The notes under the pieces were generated by a model. The model had not been told where the DNA came from. It did not search any database and worked only from the letters and a program-made list of their open reading frames with translations. Source: a bacterium SM23_31 (GTDB taxonomy: Bacteria > SM23-31). Taken from it: a stretch of 10,354 bases of DNA. Shown here piece by piece: positions 6,809 to 10,354 of this stretch (its first letter is position 1; each line of letters begins with the position of its first letter). Location of the stretch: assembly GCA_001304035.1 (NCBI GenBank), contig LJUD01000076.1:1-10354 (forward strand), given 5' to 3'. The translations under genes were made by a program, and so were the position numbers.

Positions 6809-7771
6809 ATGAAATTAGGGGTATTAACAGTATTATTAGGAAGTATGTCTTTTGACGAGATGATTGATTATGTTTCTAAATTGGGTTTAGAAGCAATAGA
6901 ATTGGGAACAGGCAACTATCCGGGTTCTTCTCACATAAACGTGAAAGAATTATTATCAAGCGATCAAAAAATCAAGGAGTATAAGGCAAAAGTAAAGGAC
7001 AAAGGGCTGGAAATCAGCGCATTGAGCTGCCACGGCAATCCGCTTCACCCTGATAAAGGTATTGCCGAAGCGTATCATAATACTCACCGGGACACTATCT
7101 TGCTCGCTTCAAAAATGGGGATCGAGACGGTTATCAACTTTTCCGGATGTCCGGGCGGATCCGGAAAGGATAAATATCCGAACTGGGTTACATGCCCCTG
7201 GCCTGATGATTACTTGAAAATTTTACAATGGCAGTGGGAAGAAAGAATCATTCCTTACTGGAAAAAGGAAGCAAAATTCGCCGCCGGCCACGGAATAAGA
7301 ATTGCATTTGAGATGCATCCCGGTTTTGCCGTATACAACACGGAGAGCCTTCTGAAATTACGGGAAACCTGCGGCGACAACTTAGGCGCCAACTTTGACC
7401 CAAGCCACCTCTTCTGGCAGGGTATGGACCCGATAATGAGTCTGCGAAAACTTGAAGGATTTATCTATCACGTTCATGCAAAAGACTGCCGGATTGACCC
7501 GTATAATACAAAAGTTAACGGCGTCCTGGATACAAAATCCTATAGTGATGAGATCAACCGGTCATGGATATTCAGAACAGTAGGATACGGTCCCCCTGAG
7601 GAATTCTGGCGCGACTTTGTAAGCACTTTAAGACTAATCGGATATGACGGAGTGCTGAGTATCGAGCACGAAGACAGCCTGATGAGTTCCGCTGAGGGGC
7701 TGAAGAAAGCGGTGCAATTCCTTAAAGGAATAATTATCAAAGAAAAACCGGGTGAAATGTACTGGGCATAA
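6809..7771 (+). CDS. Cytoplasmic sugar phosphate isomerase/epimerase family protein (320 aa)
   Basis: A single-domain TIM barrel of the AP_endonuc_2/xylose-isomerase-like superfamily, with no signal peptide. Expected divalent-metal ligands are present: E168 (in IAFEMHP), D197 (in ANFDPSHLFW), H223 (in YHVHAKD) and E286 (in SIEHED), with H200 and H221 nearby. The barrel begins at MKLGVLTVLL and ends with a short tail, a normal family length. Family members interconvert keto- and aldo-sugars, epimerise at C3, or act as lyases or dehydratases on keto-sugars. Being 76 bases downstream of the levoglucosan dehydrogenase-like gene, it most plausibly acts on that enzyme's 3-keto product. Unlike the leftward barrel-DUF1080 fusion it is cytoplasmic and lacks DUF1080, so the two barrels probably act in different compartments. 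The exact reaction is unknown. Confidence 0.9.
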   Translation: MKLGVLTVLLGSMSFDEMIDYVSKLGLEAIELGTGNYPGSSHINVKELLSSDQKIKEYKAKVKDKGLEISALSCHGNPLHPDKGIAEAYHNTHRDTILLASKMGIETVINFSGCPGGSGKDKYPNWVTCPWPDDYLKILQWQWEERIIPYWKKEAKFAAGHGIRIAFEMHPGFAVYNTESLLKLRETCGDNLGANFDPSHLFWQGMDPIMSLRKLEGFIYHVHAKDCRIDPYNTKVNGVLDTKSYSDEINRSWIFRTVGYGPPEEFWRDFVSTLRLIGYDGVLSIEHEDSLMSSAEGLKKAVQFLKGIIIKEKPGEMYWA

Positions 7772-7836
7772 CGGTATAATGTGAAGCGGTTCGTCCGGTT
7801 AAAAGCACCGTTAAAATTGAAAAATTCGTAAAAGAT

Positions 7837-8508
7837 TTAACGCAGGACTCTCCGGCGTAACCCAAGAATAACATCTTCCAAGGTAGTAGTGAAACCTAAC
7901 TCAATGATCCAATTTGGTATGTAACCGCCCGGATCGGAATAAGTGGTATAAATTACAACAGTCTGCGAGTGGTTTTTTGCGTACGGCTGTAACTCCCATG
8001 ATCCTTCATTGACATTCACATTCCCCTGGGCAAGGCTCCAGCGGATCGTATGTTTTTCGTTATCAACGACCTTTTTCAAAAGATACCATCGGTCTGTTAC
8101 TATAGGTAAATCAAGAACGCTGTAAGAACAGACTGTATCACTGTTCGCTTGATCAAGTATATATTTACTCAGCATTTTTTCAAACGGTTCCCGGTCCCAT
8201 TTTTGTTTTATATCTATTTCTTTTAAAATTGCCTTGTCGACAATAAAAGACGTTCTTAAATTCGGCATAAACTCTTTAAATTTATTAAAATCATTCAGCA
8301 CCTTCCAGACCGAATCAATGGGCGCCTCAATTATACCGGTGGCTCTTGCACCAAGTATATTACTGTCAGCCGTCTCAAGCCTTTCGGTTTTTACTTCTCC
8401 CGGTTTCAGAACTTCAACCTGTGCATTACTTTCTGGCACAGCAATAAATATAGCGGTTATTACTATTATCGGTACGAAAGATGGATGTTTCAAGACGGCT
8501 CTATTCAT
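7837..8508 (-). CDS. Exported START/SRPBCC-like lipid- or ligand-binding protein (223 aa)
   Basis: The protein has a Sec signal peptide (hydrophobic stretch about 11-24, likely cleavage SNA29|Q30) followed by one SRPBCC-superfamily domain at about 55-217. Features supporting this are the opening strand plus helix (ARATGIIEAPIDSVWKVLND), the DLPIVTDRWYLLKKV strand pair (133-147), and the long C-terminal helix from about 197. The order resembles START-type proteins, which hold a hydrophobic ligand in a deep cavity. No catalytic motif is apparent. It converges on the isomerase gene with a 65-base gap lacking a strong terminator, so it is probably not part of the sugar operons. The ATG at 8508 has no clear Shine-Dalgarno site, but it gives a well-formed signal peptide. 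The ligand cannot be inferred. Confidence 0.75.
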   Translation of the reverse strand: MNRAVLKHPSFVPIIVITAIFIAVPESNAQVEVLKPGEVKTERLETADSNILGARATGIIEAPIDSVWKVLNDFNKFKEFMPNLRTSFIVDKAILKEIDIKQKWDREPFEKMLSKYILDQANSDTVCSYSVLDLPIVTDRWYLLKKVVDNEKHTIRWSLAQGNVNVNEGSWELQPYAKNHSQTVVIYTTYSDPGGYIPNWIIELGFTTTLEDVILGLRRRVLR

Positions 8509-8728
8509 GTAAACACTGCAGAAAACTTTTTAAGCATATTAAAACGTGGATTAGTCGGAGTGTATCAAAACATAAGCAAAAAATACTTACATAGATATTT
8601 AAGTGAATTTGATTTTAGATATATTCTACATATAATAAGTTAAAAAGATAGAACGATTAATGTTATTGAAAGGATTGCATGGAAAAGGTTATATTACAAA
8701 GAAAGCATAAATGTAAAATAAATAGAAG

Positions 8729-8752
8729 AAGCGTAAAAAGAATAAACCGCTT
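8729..8752 (-). terminator. Weak possible terminator of the two-gene module
   Basis: AAGCG (8729-8733) and CGCTT (8748-8752) form a 5-bp stem with a 14-base loop just past the stop at 8756. On the minus strand it is followed by T-rich sequence. The stem is short, so it may not work as a terminator. Confidence 0.3.
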
Positions 8753-8755
8753 TTG

Positions 8756-9211
8756 CTATTTACTGTTGGATAATGCAGAATATTTACCAAAACCGAACCC
8801 ACCAGCGAAACCAATTAAACATGATAATATCGGAAACCAATTGTCTTTTAAAAAACTGAATTCACCAATCAAATGAAAAAAACCCAATAAAATTAAAACA
8901 AAGCAAAATATCGTTAAAAGGATTTTATAATTGTAATTTCTTTCTTTTTGACCATCATCAATAATTCTCTGATGACGTTTATCTTGGTTTACTATTATTT
9001 TATCTATACTCTCTGCAGATATTTTTCTTTCAATAGGACTAAAACCACGCCCAGCAATTTGCATAAATGTTGAAACCTCTTTTATAACTCCTGGAGGAAC
9101 TCCAGCAGCTTTTAATTCACCAATAATTGGTTCTTCTTCATCTTTTGGAAATTCTTCTTCTTTTTTTTTGGGGAGTTTTTCTTTCCCGTCTTCTTTTTTG
9201 GGTTTTTTCAT
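8756..9211 (-). CDS. Hypothetical membrane protein with two C-terminal transmembrane helices (151 aa)
   Basis: I do not recognise this gene with confidence. Residues 1-27 are strongly charged, rich in Lys, Glu and Pro. A middle soluble part (about 28-92) ends in a charged, probably helical segment (about 66-91). Two hydrophobic helices follow at about 96-115 and 124-143, the second Gly-rich (GFAGGFGFGKY). The layout of a soluble N-terminus, an amphipathic helix with a Q/RH pattern, then two membrane helices loosely recalls DUF2335-type membrane proteins, but that is a resemblance only. It starts 9 bases after the stop of the 78-aa gene, so the two are surely co-transcribed. Codon use is A/T-rich, unlike the sugar genes. 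No function is assigned. Confidence 0.65.
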   Translation of the reverse strand: MKKPKKEDGKEKLPKKKEEEFPKDEEEPIIGELKAAGVPPGVIKEVSTFMQIAGRGFSPIERKISAESIDKIIVNQDKRHQRIIDDGQKERNYNYKILLTIFCFVLILLGFFHLIGEFSFLKDNWFPILSCLIGFAGGFGFGKYSALSNSK

Positions 9212-9220
9212 TACATCGGC

Positions 9221-9457
9221 CTATAATCTTTCAATAACTAAGTTTCTTATATAATCTGCCATTAGATGAGTAATTAAACGACGTGATGTTTGAGAAGACA
9301 AATTACCACTTTCCCTAAATTCAATAATTTTAGATAATGATTTAAAGAAATCATTGTCCATTTCATCTAAATTATAACCTCTGTGTGGAGAGGGAATATA
9401 AAAATCTTCATAATTTTCAAATAAACTATTTATATAATTACTAATACTTTTTTCCAT
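9221..9457 (-). CDS. Small hypothetical protein (78 aa)
   Basis: A short, soluble, probably mostly helical protein with no signal peptide or membrane segment. The start is well supported: minus-strand AGGAGGA ends 6 bases before the ATG at 9457. The N-terminal half is acidic and aromatic (ENYEDFY, DEMDNDFF); the C-terminal half carries more basic residues (SRRLITHLMADYIRNLVIERL from about 58). It is followed after 9 bases by the two-helix membrane protein gene, which suggests a functional pair. AT-rich composition matches its partner and differs from the sugar genes. I do not recognise the family. Toxin-antitoxin, phage or defence roles are possible for such small pairs, but nothing here proves one. 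Confidence 0.6.
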   Translation of the reverse strand: MEKSISNYINSLFENYEDFYIPSPHRGYNLDEMDNDFFKSLSKIIEFRESGNLSSQTSRRLITHLMADYIRNLVIERL

Positions 9458-9586
9458 TTGATTTCCTCCTGTTTTTTACCAACAACGCGGTAATACTCAA
9501 TAAATCAATTGCAAATACTATACCAAAAAATTTTCAAGCTTATTTATAAATTACTAAATGTTGTTTAAGGGAAATTAGTTCCAAAT

Positions 9587-9605
9587 ATGTACGAATAATG
9601 TACAT
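9587..9605. repeat. Inverted repeat ATGTAC-N7-GTACAT
   Basis: Perfect 6-bp arms (9587-9592 and 9600-9605) flank a 7-base spacer, about 130 bases upstream of the 78-aa gene start. With the adjacent hairpin at 9610-9627 it may form an operator region. Function is not shown. Confidence 0.5.
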
Positions 9606-9609
9606 TTCG

Positions 9610-9627
9610 ATACACTGAAAAGTGTAT
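9610..9627. repeat. Hairpin with GAAA loop, TACACT/AGTGTA
   Basis: TACACT (9611-9616) pairs with AGTGTA (9621-9626) across a GAAA loop, and an outer A-T pair makes 7 bp. Further AGTGTT (9635-9640) and AACACT (9663-9668) copies follow, so the motif occurs four times in 58 bases. Confidence 0.5.
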
Positions 9628-10008
9628 TATTGAAAGTGTTTTGTGGTATTGTAACTCAATATAACACTAAATATATTACAAATGCAAGAAAAAATTTATA
9701 TAAAAATAATATTCAGTCAATTGTTTCGCCTTTTTCTTTTATAACTTACAATATTTTCCCTCATATATCATATATACTAATATATATATCTAAAAGTTCC
9801 ATTAAATTCAAAAATATTACCGAATATGGTAAATTATTTGTGAAATTTTGACAAACTTCCAAGTACAATTTATGCGCAGTGGGAACGTAAAGTATATAAT
9901 CATGTTCTCTCAAATGAGAAATTGCTGAGCCATTCATGGTCAATCTTTTATATACTCCCTTTCATTATTAGAACGACATTTCAAGTAAAGTTGTTTCAAA
10001 ATAAAACA

Positions 10009-10036
10009 GTAAGAGCGTTCGTCGGAACGCCCTTAC
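10009..10036 (-). terminator. Intrinsic terminator of the transporter gene
   Basis: GTAAGAGCGTTC (10009-10020) pairs with GAACGCCCTTAC (10025-10036), 11 of 12 bases with one A/C mismatch, around a 4-base GTCG loop. On the minus strand the stem is followed by TGTTTTATTTTG, a reasonable T-rich tract. It lies about 80 bases past the transporter stop codon at 10115. Confidence 0.7.
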
Positions 10037-10044
10037 GGTTCTCT

Positions 10045-10075
10045 TTATCTTACCGGACTTTTCCCCGGAAGATAA
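10045..10075 (-). repeat. Second hairpin between transporter stop and terminator
   Basis: TTATCTT (10045-10051) pairs with AAGATAA (10069-10075). After one bulged A, CCGG (10053-10056) pairs with CCGG (10065-10068) around an 8-base loop. It stands in the 3' untranslated region of the transporter message, just before the terminator hairpin, and may protect the 3' end. Confidence 0.55.
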
Positions 10076-10114
10076 CCGGATTGCAAAAAATTTGTATGTT
10101 TAACTCAAACTGAG

Positions 10115-10354
10115 CTAAACTGCGCGGAAAATTAATGCAATGATGAACAGGATCGCCGCCGTTACAGCTAATATGACCAGGCTCTTCTGAATTGTTTTCC
10201 CTTTAGCGAAATTCCCGATGGCTTTAGGGATAGTAGTAGCGCCCAGCAATCCTACGGCAAACATTATTGCGAAGGCGCTCCCGAAGAGTTCCGGAGATAT
10301 TTTCGAGAACGTATAGCCGACAACGGTGGGGAAAATCGGACCGAATGCCAGCCC
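10115..10354 (-). CDS. MFS transporter, C-terminal part, sugar permease-like (runs off right edge)
   Basis: The last 79 residues of an integral membrane transporter are visible, ending at a TAG at 10115-10117. They contain a GLAFGPIFPTVVGYTF segment, a second hydrophobic segment with FGSAFAIMFAVGLLGA, a basic loop (AIGNFAKGKTIQKS), and a final helix (LVILAVTAAILFIIALIF). The G-P-x-P-T-x-x-G pattern near the start and the short basic loop before the last helix are typical of the last three helices of FucP-like MFS sugar permeases. The N-terminal helices lie beyond the right edge. It is transcribed leftward and followed by two hairpins. If it carries sugars it could feed the cytoplasmic dehydrogenase and isomerase, but an AT-rich segment separates them, so the link is only suggestive. 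Confidence 0.75.
   Translation of the reverse strand, partial: GLAFGPIFPTVVGYTFSKISPELFGSAFAIMFAVGLLGATTIPKAIGNFAKGKTIQKSLVILAVTAAILFIIALIFRAV

Larger units (their letters stand above)
9458..10114. other. AT-rich intergenic region without a convincing gene
   Basis: This 657-base stretch is very AT-rich from about 9530 to 9850. Short open frames occur on both strands (plus 9630-9851 and 9922-10113, minus 9761-9943) but lack family features. It holds a cluster of dyads at 9587-9668, which may regulate the leftward two-gene module, and two hairpins at 10009-10075 that belong to the end of the transporter gene. No tRNA, CRISPR array or insertion-sequence end was seen. Confidence 0.6.

Noticed and set aside
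7769..7813. TAACGGT/ACCGTTA inverted repeat between the convergent genes as a bidirectional terminator
   Set aside because: Only 7-bp arms with a 31-base loop, one arm overlapping the stop codon, and no T-tract.
8679..8876. Plus-strand open frame of 65 residues
   Set aside because: It overlaps the 3' end of the two-helix membrane protein gene on the other strand, and its sequence looks like an antisense reading.
9630..9851. Plus-strand open frame of 73 residues
   Set aside because: Composition simply reflects A/T-rich DNA (Ile, Tyr, Lys, Asn, Ser) and there is no ribosome site.
9761..9943. Small minus-strand open frame of 60 residues with a GGGAG stretch 11 bases before a TTG start
   Set aside because: The N-terminal part looks somewhat protein-like, but the C-terminal half is AT-driven low complexity and no family is recognisable. 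It may be a gene remnant; not enough to call.
9922..10113. Plus-strand open frame of 63 residues
   Set aside because: It runs through both transporter-terminator hairpins and has no ribosome site or family features.

Overview
The window is a carbohydrate-catabolism locus from a Gram-negative-type bacterium. It encodes Tat- and Sec-exported proteins and a periplasmic multihaem cytochrome c. Exported Gfo/Idh/MocA oxidoreductases together with a DUF1080 domain are typical of Bacteroidota, Planctomycetota, Verrucomicrobiota and related uncultured lineages. Several genes carry good Shine-Dalgarno sites (AGGAGG, GGGAGG), which fits less well with core Bacteroidota. No marker gene is present, so the phylum stays open.

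Layout. Positions 1-5250 are a leftward gene set: a Tat-exported Gfo/Idh/MocA oxidoreductase (3781-5250), an exported sugar isomerase/epimerase barrel fused to a DUF1080 domain (2185-3645), a second Tat-exported Gfo/Idh/MocA oxidoreductase (627-1973), and the start of a multihaem cytochrome c that runs off the left edge (1-592). A 327-bp AT-rich divergent promoter region (5251-5577) separates it from a rightward pair: a cytoplasmic Gfo/Idh/MocA dehydrogenase resembling levoglucosan dehydrogenase (5578-6732) and a cytoplasmic isomerase/epimerase barrel (6809-7771). Next comes a convergent gene for an exported START/SRPBCC-like protein (7837-8508). A visibly more AT-rich segment follows, holding a two-gene hypothetical module (8756-9457) and a 657-bp stretch with no convincing gene. 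The C-terminus of an MFS sugar-permease-like transporter (10115-10354) enters from the right, with hairpins downstream of it.

Inferred role. The combination of sugar dehydrogenases, AP_endonuc_2-fold isomerases/lyases and a DUF1080 (3-keto-disaccharide hydrolase) domain points to glycan breakdown through C3-oxidised (3-keto) sugars, where the glycosidic bond is cleaved after oxidation rather than by a classical glycoside hydrolase. No classical glycoside hydrolase is visible. The enzymes appear split between two compartments. The leftward set carries export signals, and its cytochrome could take up electrons from periplasmic oxidation. The rightward pair has no signals and would process imported sugar. 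This model rests on family knowledge and gene order; the substrate cannot be read from the sequence.
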